The position numbers and the translations under genes are program-made. Positions 40,125 through 47,798 of a stretch of 64,000 nucleotides of DNA are shown piece by piece. Position 1 is the first letter of the stretch; the number at the start of each line of letters is the position of its first letter. The stretch is taken from contig JAFRKI010000002.1 in the NCBI GenBank assembly GCA_017431825.1, positions 62,001 through 126,000 on the forward strand, given 5' to 3'. Below the pieces are notes generated by a model. It was not told the DNA's origin, did no database searches, and saw only the letters and a program-made list of their open reading frames with translations. This DNA comes from Erysipelotrichaceae bacterium. Lineage in GTDB: Bacteria; Bacillota_I; Bacilli_A; Erysipelotrichales; Erysipelotrichaceae.

Positions 40125-40709
40125 ATGAAGATCAAATATCAGGATGGTATATTTGCCTCAATGACATATTTGGATGAAATGCTGGATGAAAACAAGGAGG
40201 GATACCCGAATCCGCGAACTGAAAACTATTATGAAACGCTAAAGGAGATCAGAAGCGTGCAGAACTGCAGAAAAGTACCGGCAGATGAAATCTATAAAAG
40301 ACTGGGAAAGACCAGAAGAAAGAAAGCTTTTGAAACTATCGAATACGGATACTACACTGCAAATATCCACTATTATCTGTATGAGAGCTGTTCAGAATAT
40401 AAAAAGAGTGAAGCATATAAAGATTCACTTAACAGAAGGATACTATTCTTTTTAAATAACGCAAATATACGGGCATTATCTTCATATCTCTGGTTTCCTT
40501 TGAATTTTCCTGATCAGTATTTAAGATTTCTTGAATACCAATACGGTAAAAAGAGGTCTTCTTGGTGTAAGAATAAAAGGATATCTGATGAATTTCCGAC
40601 AGAAATGCTGATTGATTTTACAGACAAATTCGGAAATAATGAAGAAAAGGAGATAGCTGATACTCTGCATAATGTGATCAATAAATGTTATGAAGACTAT
40701 TACGGTTGA
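40125..40709 (+). CDS. Orphan protein, unknown function
   Basis: 194 aa, soluble, unusually rich in Tyr, Asn and Lys and more AT-rich than neighbours. No family recognised and no signal peptide. Conserved-looking stretch: LGKTRRKKAFETIEYGYYTANIHYYLYE. SD GAAGGAGGGG before the ATG. The 150-bp region upstream, after the tRNA terminator, holds a TAGAAT-like -10 and an inverted AGTACA/TGTACT. The flavoprotein gene follows after 3 nt. Possibly acquired next to the tRNA, but no attachment repeat is visible. Confidence 0.65.
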   Translation: MKIKYQDGIFASMTYLDEMLDENKEGYPNPRTENYYETLKEIRSVQNCRKVPADEIYKRLGKTRRKKAFETIEYGYYTANIHYYLYESCSEYKKSEAYKDSLNRRILFFLNNANIRALSSYLWFPLNFPDQYLRFLEYQYGKKRSSWCKNKRISDEFPTEMLIDFTDKFGNNEEKEIADTLHNVINKCYEDYYG

Positions 40710-40712
40710 GTT

Positions 40713-41858
40713 ATGAAACTCGTAATACACGATCTGAACGACAAGGAATGGAAAAAGATTTCCCATGAATATGAAAACTGGGAAATAGTTTCCGACAACG
40801 GAACGATATTGCCGTGTTATGGCTGTTTTCGCTGCTGGACCAAGGATCCCGGACAGTGCCTCTTAAATGATGATTACTGCAGGATGGGTTACCTCGTGCA
40901 CCATGCGGATGAAGTAAAGGTAATAAGCAGATATACGTACGGTGGTTTTTCCGGCTCTGTAAAGAACATATTTGACAGATGCCTGGGATTCGTCCTGCCA
41001 CAGCTTGAACTGGTTGACGATGAATCTCATCATTTTAAGCGTTATCCTGAGGATAAGCCATTTTCATTTGTCTTCTATGGTAACGATCTAAATGATAACG
41101 AGAAGAATGCTGCTGAAAGATATGTAAACTCGGTAATGAAAAACTTCCGGGGACATGTTAAAAGTATCGTATTTGAGAATAAAGAACTACCTGTTTCGAA
41201 TGATAACAGAGAATATGTAAATAACGAAGATCGGACAGTTCTTGTCAACGGCAGCATGAGAGGGGATAAGGCTTATTCTCTCAAATTCGCTGGTCTTCTA
41301 AAGAAAAGGCTGAATAAGAATGCCGAGATAATCAATATTCATAAATACATAAATGACCTTACAGATCTTTATGAAGAGATAAAGAACGCTTCAACTATAG
41401 TAATCTGTACTCCTTTATATGTCGACAATCTACCGTCACAGGTAGTGCGTCTTCTGGAGATTTTTGAACGGTCATACTCCGGAGACCCTAAAAACATATA
41501 TCTTATCGCGAATATGGGATTATATGAAAGCAGACAGCTTGTAAATCTCTTTGAAGCAGTTAGACAATGGTCCGACAAAATGGATTTCAGATACGGCGGA
41601 GGACTGGGTATCAGCGCCGGCGAACTGATCGGTGTACTGGTCGATTTCCTTCCGTTTGGAAAATGGCCAACGAAAGAGATCTGCAAGGGAATGAATGAGC
41701 TTGCAGAAGCGATCAACGGTAATAAAACGACTGAAGATATATATACGGAACCTAAAGGTTTCCCCCGTTGGCTCTATATGCAGATAGCCAACCGCAACTG
41801 GAACAACATCGCCAGAGCCAACGGGATCGATCCCAAGGATATGTTAAGACAGCTGTAA
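40713..41858 (+). CDS. Tandem flavodoxin-fold (NADPH-dependent FMN reductase-like) protein
   Basis: 381 aa, two flavodoxin-type domains. The N-terminal half has the PCYGCFRCWTKDPGQC motif seen in FMN-reductase-like flavoproteins (Cys near 35, 38, 41 and 49), then SRYTYGGFSGSVKNIFDR. The C-terminal half restarts with VLVNGSMRGDKAYS (FMN phosphate loop) and VICTPLYVDNLPSQVVRLLE. Probably an internal duplication or fusion; the second copy lacks the Cys motif. Substrate unknown. In an operon with the orphan gene. Confidence 0.8.
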   Translation: MKLVIHDLNDKEWKKISHEYENWEIVSDNGTILPCYGCFRCWTKDPGQCLLNDDYCRMGYLVHHADEVKVISRYTYGGFSGSVKNIFDRCLGFVLPQLELVDDESHHFKRYPEDKPFSFVFYGNDLNDNEKNAAERYVNSVMKNFRGHVKSIVFENKELPVSNDNREYVNNEDRTVLVNGSMRGDKAYSLKFAGLLKKRLNKNAEIINIHKYINDLTDLYEEIKNASTIVICTPLYVDNLPSQVVRLLEIFERSYSGDPKNIYLIANMGLYESRQLVNLFEAVRQWSDKMDFRYGGGLGISAGELIGVLVDFLPFGKWPTKEICKGMNELAEAINGNKTTEDIYTEPKGFPRWLYMQIANRNWNNIARANGIDPKDMLRQL

Positions 41859-41860
41859 AT

Positions 41861-41896
41861 AAAACTGATCCATTCTAGCGATGGATCAGTTTTTAA
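41861..41896. terminator. Bidirectional terminator between the flavoprotein gene and gltX
   Basis: 12-bp stem AAACTGATCCAT/ATGGATCAGTTT, 7-nt loop, A/T runs on both sides. Confidence 0.9.
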
Positions 41897-43348
41897 TTAT
41901 TCGAACTTTTCTAGGGCCTTTTCCAGTCTTTTTATCGTTTCATCCTTGCCAAGGATCTGAGCTATCATGGTGGCACCGCCCGGTGTCCGGTCTTTTCCTG
42001 ACAGAGCTACCTGGACAGGGTACATCAGAGTGATGTTTTTCATACTGTTATCGGCAGCGATGGAAGCCAGACAGCTGAATATCGTATCATTATTCCATTC
42101 TTCAATGTTGTTTAAGGCAGGAAGAGCCAGTTCAAGACATTTCCTGGCAGTTTCCGGATCTGTTTTCGCTTTCTTGTTGTTGTAAAGGTCGATGCTGTAA
42201 TCCTTTGGCTCATTGAAGAAATCGACCATTTCTTCAACATCAGAAAGGATCATTACTCTGTCCTTAAGAGCCTTGGCGATAGCTCTGTAATCATACTTAG
42301 GATCGACGTATTTTGCGATTTCCGGTTCCAGCAGTTTAAAATAACTGTCATCGTCCATGTTTCTGAGATAGACACCGTTCATCCATTTGAGTTTTTCGAT
42401 GTCAAAAATGGCACCGGACTTGTTGATCCTCTTCACATCGAAGACTTTGGTCAGTTCTTCTACCGAATAGATCTCTCTTTCTTCATTTGGCGACCAGCCA
42501 AGAAGGGCGATATAGTTGAGTATCGCTTCCGGAAGATAGCCTTTGGCTACCAGATCCTGGAAGGATGCATCGCCGTTTCTCTTGGAGAGCTTCTCATGCT
42601 CATTCTTCATTACCGGCGGGCAGTGGATATATCTCGGGATATCCCAGCCGAAAGCCTCGTATAAAAGATTGTATTTAGGTGTGGAAGAAAGATATTCCTT
42701 GCCTCTTACCACATCGGTTATCTCCATCAGATGGTCATCGACGACATTGGCGAAATTATAGGTCGGGAAACCGTCTGACTTAAGCAGGATCATTTCATCG
42801 AGTTCATCATTATTAACGGTAATATCTCCGTAGACCTCATCGGTAAAGGTAGTAGTACCTTCAGGGACGATGGTCTGTCTGATGACATATTCTTCGTTAT
42901 TATCGAGCTTTTTCCTTATCTCATCTTCAGCCAGGTTCTTGCAAGGGTCCTTATACAGGAAGGAATCACCGTCAGGTCCGGCGTTCTTCTTCTGCGCTTC
43001 GATATCTTCTTCCTTGCAGAAGCAGTAGTGCGCATTTCCGCTTTTAACCAGTCTTAATGCATAATCCTTATAAATACCGGCCTTCATCCTTTCAGACTGC
43101 ACATAAGGTCCATAGTCACCTCCGACATCCGGTCCTTCGTCATGCTGAAGATCACAGGCCTTGAGCGTATCATAAATAATGTCCGTAGCGCCTTCCACGA
43201 GCCTGTTCTGATCGGTATCTTCGATCCTTAATATAAAATCTCCGTTATACTTTTTGGCCACCAGATAGGCATATAATGCGGTCCTGAGGTTGCCTATATG
43301 CATGTATCCGGTAGGGGACGGGGCAAATCTGGTTCTTACTTTACTCAT
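41897..43348 (-). CDS. gltX: Glutamyl-tRNA synthetase
   Basis: 483 aa class I synthetase. HIGH motif FAPSPTGYMHIGN at the N-terminus and KMSKS-type EKLSKRNG. Charges tRNA-Glu; many Firmicutes also use it on tRNA-Gln with GatCAB. SD GGAGGTGG. Divergent promoter shared with the TSCPD gene. Confidence 0.97.
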   Translation of the reverse strand: MSKVRTRFAPSPTGYMHIGNLRTALYAYLVAKKYNGDFILRIEDTDQNRLVEGATDIIYDTLKACDLQHDEGPDVGGDYGPYVQSERMKAGIYKDYALRLVKSGNAHYCFCKEEDIEAQKKNAGPDGDSFLYKDPCKNLAEDEIRKKLDNNEEYVIRQTIVPEGTTTFTDEVYGDITVNNDELDEMILLKSDGFPTYNFANVVDDHLMEITDVVRGKEYLSSTPKYNLLYEAFGWDIPRYIHCPPVMKNEHEKLSKRNGDASFQDLVAKGYLPEAILNYIALLGWSPNEEREIYSVEELTKVFDVKRINKSGAIFDIEKLKWMNGVYLRNMDDDSYFKLLEPEIAKYVDPKYDYRAIAKALKDRVMILSDVEEMVDFFNEPKDYSIDLYNNKKAKTDPETARKCLELALPALNNIEEWNNDTIFSCLASIAADNSMKNITLMYPVQVALSGKDRTPGGATMIAQILGKDETIKRLEKALEKFE

Positions 43349-43365
43349 AATTCCACCTCCACCTC

Positions 43366-43413
43366 ATTCTACTTTAATTGATAACTTGTTTTCAATCTCA
43401 TTTCCTGTATAAT
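43366..43413. promoter_or_regulatory. Overlapping divergent promoters of gltX (-) and the TSCPD gene (+)
   Basis: Minus: TTTCAA read as TTGAAA (43395-43390), 18 bp, TAGAAT (43371-43366). Plus: TTGTTT (43386-43391), 16 bp, TATAAT (43408-43413). The -35 elements overlap, so the two promoters compete. Confidence 0.7.
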
Positions 43414-43443
43414 ATGACTAAATCAGATAATAAGGAGGATATT

Positions 43444-43701
43444 ATGAAATATACATATAAACCGCAGGGAGTCTGTTCGGTACAGTTTGATTTCGATATC
43501 GAAGACGACGTTATTGAATCACTGAATGTGACCGGAGGCTGCAACGGCAATCTTAAAGGCATTTCATCACTTATAAAAGGCATGAAGATAGACGATGTTA
43601 TCGAAAGGATCGAAGGTATCGAATGCGGATTCAAACCAACATCCTGCCCCGATCAGATAGCCAGAGCTCTGAAAGCTTATAAGAGTGAAAACAGCCTGTA
43701 A
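43444..43701 (+). CDS. TSCPD-domain protein (TIGR03905-type)
   Basis: 85 aa consisting of one TSCPD domain: GVCSVQFDFDIEDD, NVTGGCNGNLKGI, CGFKPTSCPDQIARAL. The domain is also found at the C-terminus of some ribonucleotide reductases; stand-alone copies are uncharacterised. SD AAGGAGG sets the start at 43444; upstream codons lie over the promoter. Own promoter and terminator. Confidence 0.88.
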   Translation: MKYTYKPQGVCSVQFDFDIEDDVIESLNVTGGCNGNLKGISSLIKGMKIDDVIERIEGIECGFKPTSCPDQIARALKAYKSENSL

Positions 43702-43703
43702 TC

Positions 43704-43726
43704 AAAGCACGATAATCGTGCTTTTT
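43704..43726 (+). terminator. Terminator after the TSCPD gene
   Basis: 9-bp stem AAAGCACGA/TCGTGCTTT, loop TAA, T-run. Confidence 0.9.
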
Positions 43727-43739
43727 GATTCCTTTAATA

Positions 43740-43751
43740 TATAATATATTC
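43740..43751 (+). promoter_or_regulatory. Leaderless -10 of lspA
   Basis: TATAAT (43740-43745), 6 nt, ATG 43752; no SD. Confidence 0.7.
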
Positions 43752-44219
43752 ATGACTTACGTATTCTATCTGTTTATCGTAACGGCGCTGGCTGCCATCG
43801 ATCAGTATACAAAAAGCCTGGTCGTTACCTATATCGGTCTGAATGAATCCATCGATCTTATAAAAGGCTTCTTCTCTCTTACTCATGTAAGAAATTACGG
43901 TGCCGGCTTTTCCATCATGCAGCACGCTACGCTGACCTTTTACATAATCACGCCGGTATGTCTGGGCATTTTCATATATCTGCTGCTCAAGACCGTAAAG
44001 AACGACTACTTAAGCAAAGCAGGACTCCTGCTTATGATAGGCGGAACGATAGGCAATTTCATAGACAGGATAATCAATACATATGTTATCGATTTCCTCG
44101 ATTTCATAATAATCGGCTGGGATTTTCCGGTATTCAATTTCGCAGACTGCTGTCTGACAATAGGCGTTTTTCTCTATATAATTGCCGTTTTCCTGGAGTA
44201 TAAGAATGCCAAGAATTGA
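43752..44219 (+). CDS. lspA: Lipoprotein signal peptidase (signal peptidase II)
   Basis: 155 aa, four membrane helices. Catalytic Asp pair in GNFIDRI and FNFADCC; DQYTK early in the protein. Cleaves prolipoprotein signal peptides after lipidation. The start follows TATAAT-N6; nine in-frame codons upstream overlap the -10 and are rejected. It overlaps rluD by 14 nt. Confidence 0.95.
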   Translation: MTYVFYLFIVTALAAIDQYTKSLVVTYIGLNESIDLIKGFFSLTHVRNYGAGFSIMQHATLTFYIITPVCLGIFIYLLLKTVKNDYLSKAGLLLMIGGTIGNFIDRIINTYVIDFLDFIIIGWDFPVFNFADCCLTIGVFLYIIAVFLEYKNAKN

Positions 44220-45123
44220 TATCGTTGTAGATAATGAAGACTGCGATGTAAGACTGGATGTTTTCCTGGCCGAAAATACTCTTTTATCCCGTTCTTCAAT
44301 ACAGAGACTGATAAAAGAAGGCAAGGTATTGGTTAACGGTGAAAAGACCAAGAGCTCCTACAAAACGGAAACAACTGATGAAATATCGGTCGAATATGAA
44401 GAGACCGTAATGACCGATCTAAAACCGGCAGATATCGACATCGACATCCTCTATGAAGACGAGGACGTTATCGTCGTAAACAAGCAGAAAGGGCTGGTCG
44501 TCCATCCGGCACCCGGAAACTATGACAATACGCTGGTGAATGCGCTGATCGGCAGATGTGGATCATTGTCTGATATAAACGGTTATTTCCGTCCAGGTAT
44601 CGTCCACAGGATCGACAAGGATACAAGCGGTCTTTTGGTCATAGCTAAAAATAACGATGCTCACGCTAAGCTTGCAGAACAGCTTAAGGACAAGACCTGT
44701 TTTCGAAAATACTACTGTCTTGTTAAAGGTACGATCGAGAACGACGAAGGAGAGATCAATGCTCCTATCGGCCGAAACCCTAAAGACCGACAGAAAATGT
44801 GTGTTACCGATAAGAACTCAAAAGAAGCGGTAACTGAATTCAAAGTACTCGAAAGACTTTCAGATTCAACTCTCCTTGACGTAAATCTTCTTACCGGAAG
44901 GACTCACCAGATAAGGGTACATATGGCTTTTATCCATCATCCGGTATTGAATGACCCTAAATACGGCGGGCCAATCATCGATGACAGCGGCCAGTACCTG
45001 CATGCCTATTATCTGAGTTTCATCCATCCAAGGACTGATGAAAGGGTGGAATTCAAAACAGCGATGCCTGAATATATGAAAGAATATATAATAGAAAATG
45101 GTGGTAAATATGAAGAGAAGTGA
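44206..45123 (+). CDS. rluD: RluD-family 23S rRNA pseudouridine synthase
   Basis: 305 aa. S4 domain (about 14-75) then the RluA/RluD catalytic domain with HRIDKDTSGLLV (catalytic Asp) and LLTGRTHQIRVH. Start at ATG 44206 has GGAG upstream and overlaps lspA. lspA-rluD order is common in Firmicutes. The exact target uridines are inferred. Confidence 0.94.
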   Translation: MPRIDIVVDNEDCDVRLDVFLAENTLLSRSSIQRLIKEGKVLVNGEKTKSSYKTETTDEISVEYEETVMTDLKPADIDIDILYEDEDVIVVNKQKGLVVHPAPGNYDNTLVNALIGRCGSLSDINGYFRPGIVHRIDKDTSGLLVIAKNNDAHAKLAEQLKDKTCFRKYYCLVKGTIENDEGEINAPIGRNPKDRQKMCVTDKNSKEAVTEFKVLERLSDSTLLDVNLLTGRTHQIRVHMAFIHHPVLNDPKYGGPIIDDSGQYLHAYYLSFIHPRTDERVEFKTAMPEYMKEYIIENGGKYEEK

Positions 45124-46342
45124 GTTATATAAATCATTTCAGCTTTATGATTTCTTTGTGAACAGGTATTCCTATACCTCTTTTCGTCTTATGGGCGGTC
45201 TCTCACAGGAAGGCGAGCTCTGGCTCGTAAGCAAGGACGATCCCAATTATCAGGTCATCAGGATAAGCAACCGCAGCACTGAATCAGCTATAGATGAAAG
45301 CGAAAAGATAAATACCATCATCGATGTCTGTAAGCAGCGTTTCTATCTTAAAAATGTCAGATTTCTCGATATTCACGTCTGCCAGGACGAAGTATATGAA
45401 GAAAAATACGATACGTCCTGCATCGAGATAGGATTTCACAGCGGCATCGACCTGAACGAAATATATCCCGGCGTTTATGATGTCATCCATGAAACTGTCG
45501 ATGAGGAAAACGAGATAAAAAGGCTCCTTGACAGCATCAATTCAAGGATCAGAGAACTGAAACTGAAGGAAAGAAAACGTCCGATATTCTACAAGTTCCT
45601 GCATAATCCGATAGCAGTGACCGTTACCCTTATTGCGGTATGCACTTTCATGTACCTGCTGACGTTCAGATACTCTTCGAGGTATTCCGATACCGCTACT
45701 CTGGTTTATCTGGGTGCCGACTACAAGATGTTTACTTTGGGCCTTGGGCAATACTGGAGGCTTCTGACCTGCGGACTGCTGCATTCCAGTCTGCTGCATC
45801 TGTTTACCAACATGTTCTCGCTGCTGATAATAGGCGCTATCATCGAACCCCGTGTCGGACACCTCAAGTTCCTGGCCATCATTGTTTTCGGAACGCTTAC
45901 GGCATCGCTTACGCACGGCGTGATGTCGGGAAATTCCCTGGTCGTCGGCTTATCCGGAGGCATCTATGCGATCTTCGCCTATTTTATTTTCTATTATCTT
46001 GAGAACAAACTGATCGATATCCGTTCACTGATGCCGACTATCGTACTTAATCTGTGTCTCAATTTCCTGCCTAACGTATCCTGGCAGGCGCATCTTGGCG
46101 GTGCCGTTTGCGGAATACTTTTCTATTACATTTATAAGAACGACAGGGTAAACTATGCGATAGCTCCGGTCATACTGCTTCTTATCGGCGGTCTTTTCTT
46201 CAAATATTACCGCGATGCCTATATCAAGCCTTATTACGGCGGTACCGATATGGAAGTTGTCCAAATGATAAGGGACAGCGGCAGAAAAGAATATGCCGAT
46301 CATATAGAATCCGAATTATATAAGATATACATGAGCGATTAG
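45110..46342 (+). CDS. Rhomboid family intramembrane serine protease
   Basis: 410 aa. N-terminal soluble domain of about 160 residues, then about six helices. Catalytic Ser in VVGLSGGIYA and His in WQAHLGGAVCG, plus the oxyanion HSSLLHLFTNM loop. Cleaves membrane proteins; substrate unknown. ATG 45110 chosen (GGTGG upstream); an ATG four codons earlier is possible. It overlaps rluD by 14 nt. The N-terminal domain resembles those of YqgP-like proteins only in position. Confidence 0.92.
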   Translation: MKRSELYKSFQLYDFFVNRYSYTSFRLMGGLSQEGELWLVSKDDPNYQVIRISNRSTESAIDESEKINTIIDVCKQRFYLKNVRFLDIHVCQDEVYEEKYDTSCIEIGFHSGIDLNEIYPGVYDVIHETVDEENEIKRLLDSINSRIRELKLKERKRPIFYKFLHNPIAVTVTLIAVCTFMYLLTFRYSSRYSDTATLVYLGADYKMFTLGLGQYWRLLTCGLLHSSLLHLFTNMFSLLIIGAIIEPRVGHLKFLAIIVFGTLTASLTHGVMSGNSLVVGLSGGIYAIFAYFIFYYLENKLIDIRSLMPTIVLNLCLNFLPNVSWQAHLGGAVCGILFYYIYKNDRVNYAIAPVILLLIGGLFFKYYRDAYIKPYYGGTDMEVVQMIRDSGRKEYADHIESELYKIYMSD

Positions 46343-46352
46343 GGAGGACATT

Positions 46353-46823
46353 ATGGTTATTTCATGGGATGAATACTTTATGGGCATTTCGCATTTAAGT
46401 GCGATGCGTTCCAAGGATCCGAATACGCAGGTAGGAGCCTGCATCGTCGATGAAGACAAGAAGGTCGTTTCCATCGGCTATAACGGCATGCCGAGAGGCT
46501 GCAATGATGCCGATATGCCATGGAGCAGGGAAGGCGGCTTCAAGGATACCAAATACGCTTATGTCGTACATGCGGAGCTTAACGCCATCCTCAACTCTCC
46601 GCGTTCATTAAAGAACACTGTTCTTTATGTATCGCTTTTCCCATGCAACGAATGCGCCAAGGCCATCATTCAGTCGGGCATTAAGAAAATATACTATGAA
46701 TCAGACAAGTATGACGGTACCGATGGCAATGTCGTATCAAAGGCCATGCTGGACAGGGCCGGTGTCGAATATGAACAGCTGCCTTTCTCTATTGAACTGA
46801 GTCTCACCAGAAATGAGAATTAA
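46353..46823 (+). CDS. comEB: dCMP deaminase (ComEB-type)
   Basis: 156 aa zinc deaminase. HAELNAILN and PCNECAKAI supply the His/Cys/Cys zinc ligands and catalytic Glu. Converts dCMP to dUMP for dTMP synthesis. SD GGGAGGA. The stop codon overlaps the stop of the convergent DUF5662 gene (46820-46823), with no terminator between. Confidence 0.95.
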   Translation: MVISWDEYFMGISHLSAMRSKDPNTQVGACIVDEDKKVVSIGYNGMPRGCNDADMPWSREGGFKDTKYAYVVHAELNAILNSPRSLKNTVLYVSLFPCNECAKAIIQSGIKKIYYESDKYDGTDGNVVSKAMLDRAGVEYEQLPFSIELSLTRNEN

Positions 46824-47392
46824 ATATCGAAACTGTGGTCTTTCTTCCACTGTTTATATAGGCTCTTGTAGTAGGCAAGGGCTTTTTTCTCGCCGTTGTC
46901 CTTCAGGTATTCAAGTAAGATGAAATGTCGTCTGGCATTCTCTTCGCCCATGAAGATCCTGTCTCTGCCGTTTTTAAGGAATTCATATGCGGAAGCATCC
47001 GTATATTTGTCTTTTTTATATATCTTGGATGCGGCTATTTTGTCGCATACGGCTTCCAGAACATAATTAAAAGGCATTTTTCTAACTATCAGCTGAACAT
47101 TGGGATAATCCTTGTCTATCCAGTATTCCCAGTGATGCTTGTTCCTGCCGGAATGATGCAGCCAGCCAAGGGAATAGCCGACGGCTTCCTTTTCCGCATC
47201 TATCGGTGATCTGAATCCCTGATAATACTTAACTCCGGACCAGAACTCGACCGGTGAGTATTTCGAAAGGTCATGAAGAAGGCCCTGCTTATACAATCCG
47301 CAGCGGAAACAGAGTTTCATAACTTCCATTTTATGCCTGGTAATGGTAGAGAGGTGACCGTTGAACCTTTCAAAAAAGCCTTTATTTTCCAT
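46820..47392 (-). CDS. DUF5662 family protein (HD-like metal motifs)
   Basis: 190 aa, soluble. Conserved His/Asp pattern LLHDLSKYSPVEFW, WLHHSGRNKHHWEYW and DKIAAS suggests an HD-like metal site. Function unknown. Leaderless start 6 nt after a minus-strand TATAAT, divergent from nusB with a mirror-symmetric promoter. Confidence 0.8.
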   Translation of the reverse strand: MENKGFFERFNGHLSTITRHKMEVMKLCFRCGLYKQGLLHDLSKYSPVEFWSGVKYYQGFRSPIDAEKEAVGYSLGWLHHSGRNKHHWEYWIDKDYPNVQLIVRKMPFNYVLEAVCDKIAASKIYKKDKYTDASAYEFLKNGRDRIFMGEENARRHFILLEYLKDNGEKKALAYYKSLYKQWKKDHSFDI

Positions 47393-47429
47393 TACTTAAT
47401 TATATATCGCTTTGTAGTATAATTAAGGC
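47393..47429. promoter_or_regulatory. Mirror-symmetric divergent leaderless promoters, DUF5662 (-) and nusB (+)
   Basis: Perfect 10-bp arms CTTAATTATA (47395-47404) and TATAATTAAG (47418-47427). Each holds one TATAAT, 6 nt from its ATG (47392 minus, 47430 plus), and the other arm's CTTAAT sits at its -35 position at 17 bp. Confidence 0.75.
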
Positions 47430-47798
47430 ATGAATCGTCATCAATACAGAGTGGGGATCGTATTTGCTCTTTATAAACATTTATTGCTTAACAAGGATCT
47501 CAAAGAGTGTTTTTCGGATGATTTCAATGAAGATGACGATGAATTCCTGAACGGGATCTGCAATGATCTTATGGTCAATATAGATACTTATATAACGGAA
47601 ATAGCCGGCCATCTTAAGCGCTGGTCTTTTGAGCGTCTTAACTATGTGGACCAGGCAATACTGCTTGAAGCTGTCAGTGAGATCAGTCTCGGTCTTAATA
47701 ACAAGAATATCGTCATCGATGAAGCCATCAGGATAGCCAAGGAATACTGTGACGAAGATTCATACAGGTATATAAACGGGGTACTGGACAATCTATGA
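47430..47798 (+). CDS. nusB: Transcription antitermination factor NusB
   Basis: 122 aa all-helical protein: RHQYRVGIVFALYKHLL and the C-terminal LNNKNIVIDEAIRIAKEYCDEDSYRYINGVLDNL region (read in parts) are NusB-like. Works with NusE/S10 in rRNA antitermination. First gene of a long operon; overlaps xseA by 4 nt. Confidence 0.93.
   Translation: MNRHQYRVGIVFALYKHLLLNKDLKECFSDDFNEDDDEFLNGICNDLMVNIDTYITEIAGHLKRWSFERLNYVDQAILLEAVSEISLGLNNKNIVIDEAIRIAKEYCDEDSYRYINGVLDNL

Noticed and set aside
43725-43751. Upstream start for lspA
   Set aside because: These codons cover the TATAAT box and add a non-family extension.
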